Shown here in pieces: positions 52,081-61,116 of a DNA stretch of 64,000 nt. Within the stretch, counting starts at the first letter, position 1. The number at the start of each line of letters is the position of its first letter. The notes under the pieces were generated by a model. It was not told where the DNA came from and did not search any database. It saw nothing but the letters and a program-made list of their open reading frames with translations. Source of the DNA: Methylobacillus rhizosphaerae (GTDB lineage Bacteria > Pseudomonadota > Gammaproteobacteria > Burkholderiales > Methylophilaceae); contig NZ_FZOA01000007.1 of the NCBI RefSeq assembly GCF_900187985.1, positions 62,001 through 126,000 of the forward strand. Reading direction: 5' to 3'. The position numbers and the translations under genes were made by a program.

Positions 52081-53006
52081 TGAGTATCCTGATTCTCGCC
52101 GAACATGACGGCAAACATATCAAGCAATCCACACGCCAGGCTGTCACTGCAGCTGGTGCATGGCAACTTCCTGTTCACCTGCTGGTGACAGGATCCAATA
52201 GTACCGATCTTGCCAGTGAGGCAGCCGGTATTGCCGGTGTCGCCAAGGTGCTGCATGCGGATGCTGCACAATTCGAACACCCCCTGGCTGAGGATGTGGC
52301 AGCTTTGCTGGTGCAACTGGGTACTGATTACAAAGTGATCCTGTCTGCACATACAGCCTTCAGCAAGAGCGTATTGCCCCGAGTGGCGGCCCTGCTGGAT
52401 GTTGCCATGGTGTCTGATGCCATCAGCATCACGGCACCAGCCACCTATGTACGTCCAATCTATGCAGGTAACGTCCTGACTACTGTTGAAAGCAGCGATG
52501 CGATCCAGGTCGTGACCGTGCGTGCTACTTCATTTGCCGCTGCTGCTGGCGGTGCCAGCGCGGAAGTGGCAGCAGTCAATGTGCCAGCCAGTGCCGGATT
52601 GAGCCGCTGGATCAGGGAAGACAAAACGGTTTCTGACCGTCCTGAATTATCTTCCGCACGGGTAGTTGTGTCTGGCGGACGTAGCCTGGCAGAGCGTTTT
52701 GACGAGCTGCTTGAGCCATTGGCACATCATTTCGGCGCAGCACTGGGTGCAACCCGCGCTGCTGTGGATGCCGGCTTTGCACCCAACGATATCCAGGTTG
52801 GCCAGACCGGCACGATTGTGGCGCCAGAGCTTTATTTCGCCATCGGTATTTCCGGCGCGATGCAGCATTTGGCAGGCATGAAGGACAGCAAGATCATTGT
52901 TGCAATCAATCATGATCCGGACGCCCCGATATTCCAATATGCCGATTACGGCTTGGTGGCCAACCTGTTTGATGCAGTGCCTGAGCTGACCAAGGCCCTG
53001 AGCTAA
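52080..53006 (+). CDS. etfA: Electron transfer flavoprotein alpha subunit
   Basis: EtfA holds the FAD of the ETF heterodimer. The 308-residue protein has LAEHDGKHIKQSTRQAVTAA at the N-terminus and a C-terminal FAD domain with VVSGGRSLAERFDELLEPLAHHFGAALGATRAAVDAGF, VGQTGTIVAPELYFAIGISGAMQHLAGMKDSKIIVAINHDPDAPIFQYADYGLV. Length is normal. It overlaps etfB and precedes fpr by 40 bases. Confidence 0.97.
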   Translation: MSILILAEHDGKHIKQSTRQAVTAAGAWQLPVHLLVTGSNSTDLASEAAGIAGVAKVLHADAAQFEHPLAEDVAALLVQLGTDYKVILSAHTAFSKSVLPRVAALLDVAMVSDAISITAPATYVRPIYAGNVLTTVESSDAIQVVTVRATSFAAAAGGASAEVAAVNVPASAGLSRWIREDKTVSDRPELSSARVVVSGGRSLAERFDELLEPLAHHFGAALGATRAAVDAGFAPNDIQVGQTGTIVAPELYFAIGISGAMQHLAGMKDSKIIVAINHDPDAPIFQYADYGLVANLFDAVPELTKALS

Positions 53007-53046
53007 TAGTAGATACCTAAAAATTTTTAAAGAGAATTGAATCTAA

Positions 53047-53823
53047 ATGAGTGCATTTAATACCGAAAAAGTGCTGAGTGTCAGGCATTGGAACGATAGC
53101 CTGTTCAGCTTCACTACTACCCGCAATGAGGCGCTGCGTTTTGAGAATGGCCAGTTCGTGATGATAGGCCTGCAGGTTGAGGGCAAGCCGTTGATGCGTG
53201 CGTATAGTATCGCCAGTGCCAACTATGCCGAAAACCTTGAGTTTTTCAGCATCAAGGTGCCAAATGGCCCGTTGACCTCACGCCTGCAGCATTTGAAGGT
53301 AGGTGATGATTTGTTGGTAAGCCGCAAGCCAACCGGCACATTGTTGCTGTCCGACTTGAAGCCAGGCAAGCATCTCTACCTGCTATCTACCGGTACTGGC
53401 CTTGCACCTTTCATTTGCCTGATCCAGGACCCTGAAATCTACGAGCGCTTCGAGAAAGTCATCCTGGTTCACGGTGTGCGGCATGTGAACGACCTGGCGT
53501 ATGAAGAATTCATCACCAAGGAACTGCCGGAAAATGAATTCTTCGGCGAGCAGATCAAGAACCAGTTGATCTACTACCCCACCGTGACACGTGAAGAATT
53601 CCGCAACCAGGGCCGCCTGACCGACCTCATGGAAAACGGCAAGCTGTTCCAGGACATCGGCCTGCCGCCGCTCAATCCCGAAACTGACCGCGCCATGCTT
53701 TGCGGTAGCCCACAAATGCTGATCGACACCTGCAAGGTACTTGATGACGCAGGACTCAAGATTTCCGAGCGTATTGGCGATGTGGCAGATTACGTGATCG
53801 AACGGGCGTTTGCCGAGAAGTAA
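53047..53823 (+). CDS. fpr: Ferredoxin-NADP+ reductase
   Basis: This 258-residue FAD enzyme exchanges electrons between NADP(H) and ferredoxin or flavodoxin. It has the FAD motif RAYSIASANY, the flexible loop GPLTSRLQHLKVGD, the NADP region LYLLSTGTGLAPFICLIQD, LCGSPQMLIDTCKVLDD and a C-terminus ending in ERAFAEK, the arrangement of subclass I bacterial Fpr. It follows etfA by 40 bases and is ended by a terminator, so etfB-etfA-fpr may be one transcript. How it links to ETF is not evident. Confidence 0.93.
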   Translation: MSAFNTEKVLSVRHWNDSLFSFTTTRNEALRFENGQFVMIGLQVEGKPLMRAYSIASANYAENLEFFSIKVPNGPLTSRLQHLKVGDDLLVSRKPTGTLLLSDLKPGKHLYLLSTGTGLAPFICLIQDPEIYERFEKVILVHGVRHVNDLAYEEFITKELPENEFFGEQIKNQLIYYPTVTREEFRNQGRLTDLMENGKLFQDIGLPPLNPETDRAMLCGSPQMLIDTCKVLDDAGLKISERIGDVADYVIERAFAEK

Positions 53824-53851
53824 ATTTTTAGTATTAGTTAGTGTTTGACGT

Positions 53852-53886
53852 AAAAAAGCTGACATAGCGATATGTCAGCTTTTTTA
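53852..53886 (+). terminator. Terminator after fpr
   Basis: A stem AAAAAAGCTGACATA/TATGTCAGCTTTTTT with a 4-base loop and T run on the plus strand; the A run on the other side would also let it work in reverse. Confidence 0.9.
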
Positions 53887-53922
53887 TTGAGTATCAGAGA
53901 AAGCAATATCTGGAGCGAATAG

Positions 53923-54418
53923 ATGAGTAAACGAGTAGCCAGCACTTCTTGATCAAGCTGAGTTTCTTGAGAAGGTGCGTCATAGTCGTGCTATACACAC
54001 TCCTTGGGTCTGTCCTCCTGACACCGAAGAGTTGTTTGCGCTTTACCTTGAAAGAATGCAGGCACAAAACAATGTGGCTTACTTGATTTGTGAAGCTTCT
54101 ACCCATGCCATCATTGGTGTTGTCAATGTTACTAATATCATTATGGGGGCGTTCTGTAGTGCATATCTTGGTTACTATGTATTTACCGGATATGAGCGAC
54201 GGGGGCTGATGCGTGAAGGCCTGCTGGTCGCGATGGAGCAAGCAAGTCAGGCCTTGGCGCTCCATCGGCTTGAGGCCAATATTCAACCTGATAATTTAGC
54301 GTCAGTTGCGTTGGTGCAGTCTTGTGGTTTTTCCAAGGAAGGTTATTCGCCTAGATATCTCAAGGTTGATGGAGAGTGGCGCGACCATGAGCGCTGGGCA
54401 ATCATTCTTGAGGCATGA
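53923..54418 (+). pseudogene. GNAT acetyltransferase (RimJ-like), apparently frameshifted near its 5' end
   Basis: The larger frame gives a GNAT domain: EFLEKVRHSRAIHTPWVCPP, LICEASTHAIIGVVNVTN, YVFTGYERRGLMREGLLVAMEQA, LHRLEANIQPDNLASVALVQSCGFSKEG. That frame has no good start; its first candidate, a GTG at 53975, leaves out the conserved EFLEKV lead-in that is clearly encoded upstream. An ATG at 53923 with GGAG 7 bases upstream starts MSKRVAST and then stops in the adjacent frame. Removing one base near 53946 joins the two into a normal-looking RimJ-family protein. This is either a real inactivating frameshift or a sequence error; a truncated active protein from GTG is less likely. Confidence 0.55.
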
Positions 54419-54482
54419 CTGTACAATTATTTAGCTGCACTCAAGCACACGCAAGTCCTTATAGCTGAGCCGAAGCTAGATT

Positions 54483-55538
54483 TTATGGTACCGGATACCG
54501 AGGCGGCCCAGGCGGCGGCCTGCGGCGTTGGGAGTCGAGGTAACGCACGTCGTTGCCATCACCGAAGAATTCCTTGATCAGGAAGTCTTCCAGGCCGGCA
54601 TTGTCTTCCATGCGGGCAGACAATGTGACGACACGGCCCATTTGCCTTGATTCCCAGTTGAAGTCGCCCGAGTAGTGGCGGCGTATCAGTTCTATCATTT
54701 TGCGCACGGTGGCGCGCTGGATATCTTCGCCTGCCTTGGCTTCGATCTGGAATACCTCGCGTTTGGCGGTGCTGAAGTCGTTGATCCAGCCGCGGAATTC
54801 GAAGGTGGACGTGTAGTTGCTCATGCTGAGGATGCGGAAGACGCCGCTGGCACCGGAAGAAAGGTTCTTCTTGATGGTTTCGTCGCGTTTTTCTTCGTCC
54901 GACTGTGAGCGGCTGCCGGATTCGCGCTGGGCGCGCTGGTTTTCCATCATGGCAGCATAGTTGTTGTCAGTCGCGCTGCGATATTCGCGCACGGCATTCA
55001 TGTAGGAAGACATGTCTGCGTATTGCGATGGATCAGGCTCTTGCGGACGTGGTGGAGCTTGCACTGGCTTGGGTGCTGGCGCAGGGCGCTCCACCGGTTG
55101 CGGCACAGGCTTGTCCTTGCCGGTGATGACCTTGGGCGCTGGCTTGCTGGGCTGGCGTGGCCGTTTGGGCGTTTTGCGCGGTGTGGGCTCGGGAGCAGGT
55201 GTTGGTGGGGCTGCAGTGGGTGGAGGTGCCATTTCCGGCTGCGGTTTTTTCTCAGGTTGTGCCAGGCTGACTACCAGCTCTTTCTGACCACCGTCCTGAT
55301 CTGCTGCTTCTCCTTGATCCAGGGTGGGCATGATGAAACCAAAGAACAGGACCAGGTGCAGGATAAGCGAGAAAATGACAGCATACAGCGTGCGGCGGCT
55401 GATGCGGAATTCAATGTAATGTTCACGCTGCAGCGGTGTCTGCCAGGGCAGGCCGGATGTGGGCGGTTGCGGTCGTATCATGCCCAGGCGGCTTGCAATG
55501 GAGGCAATAAAATGACGTAACAGGCGCGAAACAGCCAC
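54483..55538 (-). CDS. TonB-like proline-rich membrane protein at the end of the ftsYEX operon
   Basis: The 351-residue product has one membrane helix (RTLYAVIFSLILHLVLFFGFIM) near residues 50-70, a long Pro/Lys-rich spacer at about 95-172, and a C-terminal domain (FEFRGWINDFSTAKREVFQIE; MIELIRRHYSGDFNWESRQMGRVVTLSARMED). The first two thirds look like TonB or TolA, but the C-terminal domain is not the standard TonB fold. It starts at a GTG with no clear ribosome site; ATG at 55481 is an alternative. It follows ftsX by 32 bases, so it is probably co-transcribed with ftsYEX. Function unknown; a periplasm-spanning link in envelope or division is possible. Confidence 0.75.
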   Translation of the reverse strand: MAVSRLLRHFIASIASRLGMIRPQPPTSGLPWQTPLQREHYIEFRISRRTLYAVIFSLILHLVLFFGFIMPTLDQGEAADQDGGQKELVVSLAQPEKKPQPEMAPPPTAAPPTPAPEPTPRKTPKRPRQPSKPAPKVITGKDKPVPQPVERPAPAPKPVQAPPRPQEPDPSQYADMSSYMNAVREYRSATDNNYAAMMENQRAQRESGSRSQSDEEKRDETIKKNLSSGASGVFRILSMSNYTSTFEFRGWINDFSTAKREVFQIEAKAGEDIQRATVRKMIELIRRHYSGDFNWESRQMGRVVTLSARMEDNAGLEDFLIKEFFGDGNDVRYLDSQRRRPPPGPPRYPVP

Positions 55539-55570
55539 AGTTGATTAGTCCAGCACTCTTTATTTTGGGT

Positions 55571-56473
55571 TTAATGAAGTTTCAGTTGCGCCAGCGAGCG
55601 GTTGACTGCAATGTAGGAACCCAGCCAGCTCAGGACAACGGCGCAGATGACGACTCCCAGGCTGGCTTCCCAGCTCGGTAAGGTTAAGATGAAGCTGCTG
55701 CCATAAAGTTCTGCCAGGTCTGTTACTGAGTGGTTAAAGATGGTCAGGATGGTATTGGCAATGACCAGGGCTGCCAAACTGCCGCCAAAACCATACAGAG
55801 CGCCTGCGTAAAGGAAAGGTCGGCGGATAAAGCCATCTGTGGCGCCTATCAGTTTGCTGACTTCGATTTCTTCACGCTGGGTGGCAATCTGCAGGCGTAT
55901 GGTATTGCCAATGACGGCAATCAGTGCAAAACCCAGCAGCCCGGAAATGATCAGGACGGCTTTCTTCCCCAGTTGCAGGATGGCATACAGGCGTTTGGCC
56001 CAGTCTGCATCTGCAAGTACGTGTTCCACACCTGGCCAGCTCGAGATTTCGTGCTGGATTTTCATGATGGTTTCAGGAGCGAGGTCCTTGGGCTCAATGA
56101 AAAAGGCGTCGGGCAGCGGGTTGCTATCCAGTTTGCTGGCGATGCCCTGGCTCAGGTCCTGCATCTCCTGCCAGGCAGATTCCTTGCTGACAAATTGCTG
56201 GTGGGCAATGTCCGGGTGCTGGTCCAGTTTCTTGCGGAAGGCGTTGATTGTGGCAGGTGTGGCATCCAGTTTCATGAATACGCTGATCTGCGGTTCATTT
56301 TTGACTTGCCCAGCCAGTTGGTTGAGGTTGTCGATCACGATGTAGAGGATTGTGGGCAGGCTCAGGGCGGTGCCAATGACACCCCAGATCATCAGGGTGG
56401 ACAGCTTGTTGCGGAAGATGCGCGCGAGAAGAAGACGCCACACCAGGATGTGCTGGTTGATCCAATGTTTCAT
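55571..56473 (-). CDS. ftsX: Cell division ABC transporter permease-like protein FtsX
   Basis: FtsX works with FtsE to activate peptidoglycan hydrolases at the septum. The 300-residue protein has four membrane helices (MIWGVIGTALSLPTILYIVI; AVLIISGLLGFALIAVIGNTI; LAALVIANTILTIF; SLGVVICAVVLSWLGSYIAV) and the periplasmic domain between the first two, with QISVFMKLDATPATINAF and SWPGVEHVLADADWAKRLY. Four bases overlap with ftsE. Confidence 0.94.
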   Translation of the reverse strand: MKHWINQHILVWRLLLARIFRNKLSTLMIWGVIGTALSLPTILYIVIDNLNQLAGQVKNEPQISVFMKLDATPATINAFRKKLDQHPDIAHQQFVSKESAWQEMQDLSQGIASKLDSNPLPDAFFIEPKDLAPETIMKIQHEISSWPGVEHVLADADWAKRLYAILQLGKKAVLIISGLLGFALIAVIGNTIRLQIATQREEIEVSKLIGATDGFIRRPFLYAGALYGFGGSLAALVIANTILTIFNHSVTDLAELYGSSFILTLPSWEASLGVVICAVVLSWLGSYIAVNRSLAQLKLH

Positions 56474-57126
56474 GATATGGTGAGCTTTCCATGGTCAAGA
56501 TGCAGCAATTTGGCTGGAATGTTCTGTATCCCGTGCGCATCATGGGTTGCGATGATGACGGTGACGCCTACCTGCTGGAATGCATGGAATAAGCGCATGA
56601 TGTCTTTTGCATAGGCTTCATCCAGATTGCCTGTGGGCTCATCTGCAATGAGGATGGCCGGCCGGCTGACCACTGCCCGGGCAATTGCCAGGCGTTGTTG
56701 CTCGCCGCCGGACAGGGTGATGGGCATGGATTTTTCTTTGTTGAGCAGGCCGACTTTGTCCAGGGCCGCGCGTATGCGCCTGCCGGCTTCATGTCCGGTG
56801 ATGCCATTGATATAGAGCGGCAGAGCGACATTCTCGAAGCAATTGCGGTCGTACAGCAGTTTGTGGTCCTGGAAGATCAGGCCGAATTTCCGCCTGAGGT
56901 AAGGCAGCATGCGGGAGCGCAGTTTGCTGATATTCTGGTTGCCGATCAACACTGTGCCGCTGCTGGGGCGTTCAATGCCGGCCATGAGTTTGAGCAATGT
57001 ACTTTTACCGGCGCCGGAATGCCCGGTGACGAATACCAGTTCGCCGCCAGCAATTTCAAGGGAAACATCGCGCAGAATTTCATCGCTACCAGGGTAACGT
57101 TTATTGACCTGATCAAAACGTATCAT
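56470..57126 (-). CDS. ftsE: Cell division ATP-binding protein FtsE
   Basis: FtsE is the ATPase of the FtsEX complex. The 218 residues include Walker [10 protein letters not shown], signature [16 protein letters not shown], Walker [13 protein letters not shown], and the H-loop [27 protein letters not shown] is typical of FtsE. It follows ftsY after 15 bases. Confidence 0.96.
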   Translation of the reverse strand: MIRFDQVNKRYPGSDEILRDVSLEIAGGELVFVTGHSGAGKSTLLKLMAGIERPSSGTVLIGNQNISKLRSRMLPYLRRKFGLIFQDHKLLYDRNCFENVALPLYINGITGHEAGRRIRAALDKVGLLNKEKSMPITLSGGEQQRLAIARAVVSRPAILIADEPTGNLDEAYAKDIMRLFHAFQQVGVTVIIATHDAHGIQNIPAKLLHLDHGKLTIS

Positions 57127-57141
57127 GCGCGCAATGCCCCT

Positions 57142-58149
57142 TTACTCAAATAATGCATCAACAAATTCACTTGCCCTGAATGGACGCAGATCGTCTATGG
57201 ATTCGCCCACGCCGATGAAGCGGATGGGAATCGGGCGGGATTGTGCAATGGCGGCGATTACACCTCCCTTGGCTGTGCCATCCAGTTTGCTCAAAACCAG
57301 GCCGGTGACGCCCAGCGCATCATCAAAAGCCTTGACCTGGGTGACTGCGTTCTGGCCTGTGTTGGCATCCAGTACCAGCAGTATTTCATGGGGTGCCTCA
57401 GGCATGGCCTTGCCAATCACGCGCTGTACCTTGCGGATTTCCTCCATCAGGTTGAGCTGTGTCGGCAGCCGCCCGGCAGTGTCGGCCAGCACAATATCAA
57501 TCCCTTTTGCCCGGGCCGAGTTGACGGCATCAAAAATGACGGCGGCGGGATCACCGCTTTCCTGGGCGACCACATGGACATTGTTGCGCGCACCCCAGAC
57601 TTGTAATTGCTCACGGGCCGCAGCGCGGAAAGTGTCGCCTGCTGCAATCAGTACGGATTTTCCCTGGGCCTGGAACAGGTTCGCCAGTTTGCCGATGGTG
57701 GTGGTCTTGCCTGCGCCATTGACGCCGGCCAGCATGATCACGTAGGGATTGGCCCTGGAAATGTCCAGGGGTTGCTCCAACGGGGCGAGCAACTCCAGCA
57801 GGGATTGCTTGAGTGCTTCCTTGAGTTGTGTGGTGTCGCTGAGGTTCTGGCGCTTGACGCGAGTGCGTATCTGTTCCAGCAAGGCTTGTGTTGCCGCAAT
57901 CCCCACATCTGAAGTCAGGAGGATGGTTTCCAGCTCTTCATAGACATCCTCGTCAATTTTGCCGCCACCGAACAGGGCGGCGAGTTGGGCACCAAGCTGG
58001 CTGCGTGTTTTGGCCAGGCCACGCTTGAGTCGCTCAGTCCAGCTCAGCGTGGGTTTTTCCTGCGTGACCACGGGAGCCGCTGGTACTGGTTCTGCCACTT
58101 CCGGCGCTGGAGGTGGATCGGCAGGTTTTTTCTTGAAAAAATCGAACAT
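57142..58149 (-). CDS. ftsY: Signal recognition particle receptor FtsY
   Basis: FtsY is the membrane-associated receptor GTPase of the signal recognition particle. The 335-residue protein has a short acidic/Pro-rich N-terminal region (about 35 residues), an N domain and the G domain with VNGAGKTTTIGKLA, AAGDTFRAAAREQL, LADTAGRLPTQLNLMEE and LSKLDGTAKGG. The A domain is short compared with E. coli FtsY, as in many betaproteobacteria. It begins the ftsY-ftsE-ftsX operon. Confidence 0.96.
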   Translation of the reverse strand: MFDFFKKKPADPPPAPEVAEPVPAAPVVTQEKPTLSWTERLKRGLAKTRSQLGAQLAALFGGGKIDEDVYEELETILLTSDVGIAATQALLEQIRTRVKRQNLSDTTQLKEALKQSLLELLAPLEQPLDISRANPYVIMLAGVNGAGKTTTIGKLANLFQAQGKSVLIAAGDTFRAAAREQLQVWGARNNVHVVAQESGDPAAVIFDAVNSARAKGIDIVLADTAGRLPTQLNLMEEIRKVQRVIGKAMPEAPHEILLVLDANTGQNAVTQVKAFDDALGVTGLVLSKLDGTAKGGVIAAIAQSRPIPIRFIGVGESIDDLRPFRASEFVDALFE

Positions 58150-58351
58150 GAGTATCGTGCTTACGGTGAATTGCTTATTCTAAAGCAAAACAAGGCGCTT
58201 ATAACCTACTGCGCTGTGACATTTTGAGCAACAGTGAAGATACGAACTTATCAGGCGACGGACGGGTCTGAGCGGAATTGTGGATGAATAAGGCCGTAAG
58301 CAACGGCCACGATAAGGGGTTTTGCCAGATACGTGCATCAACAAGTGTCGC

Positions 58352-58357
58352 TATAAT
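58352..58357 (+). promoter_or_regulatory. -10 element for the M16 protease operon
   Basis: A consensus TATAAT lies 32 bases before the GTG start of the first M16 gene; no good -35 is visible. The rest of the 238-base divergent gap to ftsY shows no gene. Confidence 0.5.
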
Positions 58358-58388
58358 GCGGCAGTACGCCTAATAGGAGAATTGCAAG

Positions 58389-59798
58389 GTGTTGGAAGAA
58401 TTGAAACGTTGGCCAAGGGCTGACAGGAAACGACTAAGTACCACGCTGTTGGTGGCTTGTTGCGCTGCACTGGCAGCCATGCCAGGGGCGCAGGCTGCCA
58501 CGATACATGAGTTCAAATTGGATAATGGCATGCGCGTCATTGTGCAGGAGGATCATCGTGCGCCTGTGGTGGTTTCGCAAGTCTGGTATCGCGCTGGCAG
58601 CATGGATGAAGTCAATGGCAAGACCGGGGTGGCGCATGTGCTGGAGCATATGATGTTCAAGGGCACGAAGACTGTTCCTCCGGGCCAGTTCTCCCGGTTG
58701 ATTGCTGCTGCGGGCGGGCGCGAAAATGCGTTTACCGGCACGGATTACACTGCGTATTACCAGCAACTGGAGAAATCCCAGTTGCCGCTGGCGATCAAGC
58801 TGGAAGCTGACCGGATGGCCAACCTGCAACTGACCAAAGAGGAATTTTCCAAGGAAATCAAGGTGGTGATGGAGGAGCGGCGCTGGCGTACGGATGACAA
58901 GCCACAGGGTATGCTCAACGAGCAGTTCAATGCGGTGGCTTTCCAGGCACATCCTTACAAAAGGCCGATTGTCGGCTGGATGAATGACCTGGAAAACATG
59001 ACGGTGGAGGATGCGCGGGAGTGGTACCAGACCTGGTATACCCCCAGTAATGCCGTTCTGGTTGTGGCGGGAGATGTCGAGCCGGAAGATGTGCTGAAAC
59101 TGGCCAAGCAGCATTTTGGCGTGATCAAGCCACATGCCTTGCCTGCACGAAAACCGCAGCTTGAGCCTACACAGATCGGGGAACGTCGCACTGTGGTCAA
59201 GGTGCCGGCAGAGCTACCTTATGTGCGCATGGGGTTCCATGTGCCGGTATTGCGCGATGCAGAAAAGGACTGGGAGCCTTATGCGCTGGAAATACTTGCC
59301 GGCGTACTGGATGGCAATGCCTCTGCACGCCTCAACCAGCATTTGGTGCGACAGCAACAGCTAGCCGTGGATGTGGGGGCTGGGTATGACCTGATACAGC
59401 GCGGGCAGGTAGGACTGTTTGAGCTGGAAGGTACGCCGAGTGAGGGCAAGACCGTGGCTGAGCTGGAAGCTGCTTTATGGAACGAGTTGGAGCAGATCAA
59501 GCAGCAGGGTGTGACGGATGAGGAATTGCAGCGAGTCAAGGCGCAGGTCATCGCCGCTGATGTTTACCAGCGGGATTCTGTGTTCTATCAGGCCATGCGG
59601 ATAGGGCGCCTGGAAACAACGGGCTTTTCGTGGCGTACGCTGGAAAGCTATCCAGCCCGGTTGCAAGCAGTAACCTCAGAGCAGGTGCAGGAGGTTGCGC
59701 GCAAGTATCTGGTCAGGGATAGCCTGACTGTGGCAGTTCTTGACCCGCAACCTATAGACCCCAATGCAAAACCAAAAGGTAAGCCCCATGAGCATTAA
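58389..59798 (+). CDS. Zinc protease, M16 family, catalytic subunit
   Basis: This 469-residue M16 peptidase has the inverted zinc motif HVLEHMMFKGT (HxxEH) near residue 86 and the downstream glutamate region EIKVVMEERRWRTDD. A signal peptide-like segment (TTLLVACCAALAAMPGAQA) indicates the periplasm. The GTG start is supported by AGGAGA 8 bases upstream. It is followed, with an 11-base overlap, by an M16 protein lacking the zinc motif; such active/inactive pairs resemble the mitochondrial processing peptidase subunits and the bacterial pairs often called PqqL/YmxG-like. Substrate unknown. Confidence 0.9.
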   Translation: MLEELKRWPRADRKRLSTTLLVACCAALAAMPGAQAATIHEFKLDNGMRVIVQEDHRAPVVVSQVWYRAGSMDEVNGKTGVAHVLEHMMFKGTKTVPPGQFSRLIAAAGGRENAFTGTDYTAYYQQLEKSQLPLAIKLEADRMANLQLTKEEFSKEIKVVMEERRWRTDDKPQGMLNEQFNAVAFQAHPYKRPIVGWMNDLENMTVEDAREWYQTWYTPSNAVLVVAGDVEPEDVLKLAKQHFGVIKPHALPARKPQLEPTQIGERRTVVKVPAELPYVRMGFHVPVLRDAEKDWEPYALEILAGVLDGNASARLNQHLVRQQQLAVDVGAGYDLIQRGQVGLFELEGTPSEGKTVAELEAALWNELEQIKQQGVTDEELQRVKAQVIAADVYQRDSVFYQAMRIGRLETTGFSWRTLESYPARLQAVTSEQVQEVARKYLVRDSLTVAVLDPQPIDPNAKPKGKPHEH

Positions 59799-61116
59799 AC
59801 ATTCCGTGATCCGGCGCGCAGCACAGGCAGTGGCCGTTGTAGCTGGCGTGGTGATTGCCGTACAGGCACAGGCAGCGCTGAATATTCAGCACTGGCAGAC
59901 CAGCAAGGGATCTGCCGTATATTTTGTTGAAAATCACGATCTGCCTATTATCGATATCAGTACCAATTTTGCGGCTGGCAGCGCACGCGATGGCGAGAAA
60001 TCCGGCCTGGCGGGAGTTGCCCGTTACCTCATGACATTGGGGGCGGGTAGCCTGACCGATCAGCAGATTTCCAATGGATTGGCTGATGTAGGTGCTGTTC
60101 TTGGCGGTGAGCTTGATGCTGACCGTGCGGCGATCAAGCTGCGGACGCTGAGCAGCGCACGTGAACAGCAGGCTGCACTGGATATTTATACCAATATCCT
60201 GCATAAGCCGGATTTTCCCGATGCCGTGCTGGCGCGTGAGAAGGCGCGTATCATCGCAGGCCTCAAAGAGGCTGCAACCCAGCCGGAAAGCATTGCCAAC
60301 AAGGCATTCATGAAGGCTTTGTATGGCAATCACCCGTATGCTGTCGAGGAAGATGGACAGCCTGAATCAGTGGGGGCGCTGCAGCGCTCGAACCTGCAGC
60401 AATTCTATCAACAGTACTATGGTGCCAGGAATGCCGTGATTGCCTTGATGGGAGATATGACGCCGGAACAGGCAAAAGCCATTGCCGAACGCATATCTTC
60501 CGGTTTGCCGGATGGCCCGGCTGCTGGTAGCTTGCCTGCTGTCAGTTATCCGCAGGCTGCAGTGGAGCGGCGTATTCCGCATCCGGCCAGCCAGTCGCAT
60601 ATCCTGCTGGGTTATCCGGGCTCCAAGCGTGGTGATGCAGATTACTTTGCATTGTATGTCGGCAATTACATTCTGGGTGGGGGAGGTTTCGTCTCACGCC
60701 TGACAGAGGAGGTGCGCGAGAAACGCGGCCTGGTATACAGTGTTTACAGTTATTTCCTGCCCTTGCAGGAGCTGGGGCCATTCCAGGTTGGTCTGCAGAC
60801 CAAGCGTGACCAGGCGGAAGATGCATTGAAGCTGGTGCGCGAAACCTTACGTAATTTCATCAGCAAGGGCGTGACTGAGGCAGAGCTCAAGGCTGCCAAG
60901 CAGAACATTATTGGCGGCTTTCCCTTGCGTATAGACAGTAACAGCAAAATTCTCGATTATCTTGCCGTGATTGGCTTCTATAAACTGCCGCTCAACTATC
61001 TGGATGAGTTCAACAGCAAAGTGGAAGCTGTGACGACAGCCCAGATCCAGGATGCATTCAGCCGGCGCATAGACCCGGATAAAATGGTGACGGTGGTGGT
61101 CGGTGGCAGCAAGTAA
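59788..61116 (+). CDS. M16 family protein, non-catalytic partner
   Basis: The 442-residue protein has a signal peptide (RAAQAVAVVAGVVIAVQAQA) and the M16 fold, but the zinc motif position reads AGVARYLMTLGAG, with no HxxEH, so it should be a non-catalytic partner. RGLVYSVYSYFLPLQELGPFQVGLQT and QNIIGGFPLRIDSNSKILDYLAVIGFYKLP are M16 C-terminal features. The ATG at 59788 has AAGGT upstream. It overlaps the active subunit at its 5' end and rsmD by 14 bases at its 3' end. Confidence 0.88.
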   Translation: MSIKHSVIRRAAQAVAVVAGVVIAVQAQAALNIQHWQTSKGSAVYFVENHDLPIIDISTNFAAGSARDGEKSGLAGVARYLMTLGAGSLTDQQISNGLADVGAVLGGELDADRAAIKLRTLSSAREQQAALDIYTNILHKPDFPDAVLAREKARIIAGLKEAATQPESIANKAFMKALYGNHPYAVEEDGQPESVGALQRSNLQQFYQQYYGARNAVIALMGDMTPEQAKAIAERISSGLPDGPAAGSLPAVSYPQAAVERRIPHPASQSHILLGYPGSKRGDADYFALYVGNYILGGGGFVSRLTEEVREKRGLVYSVYSYFLPLQELGPFQVGLQTKRDQAEDALKLVRETLRNFISKGVTEAELKAAKQNIIGGFPLRIDSNSKILDYLAVIGFYKLPLNYLDEFNSKVEAVTTAQIQDAFSRRIDPDKMVTVVVGGSK

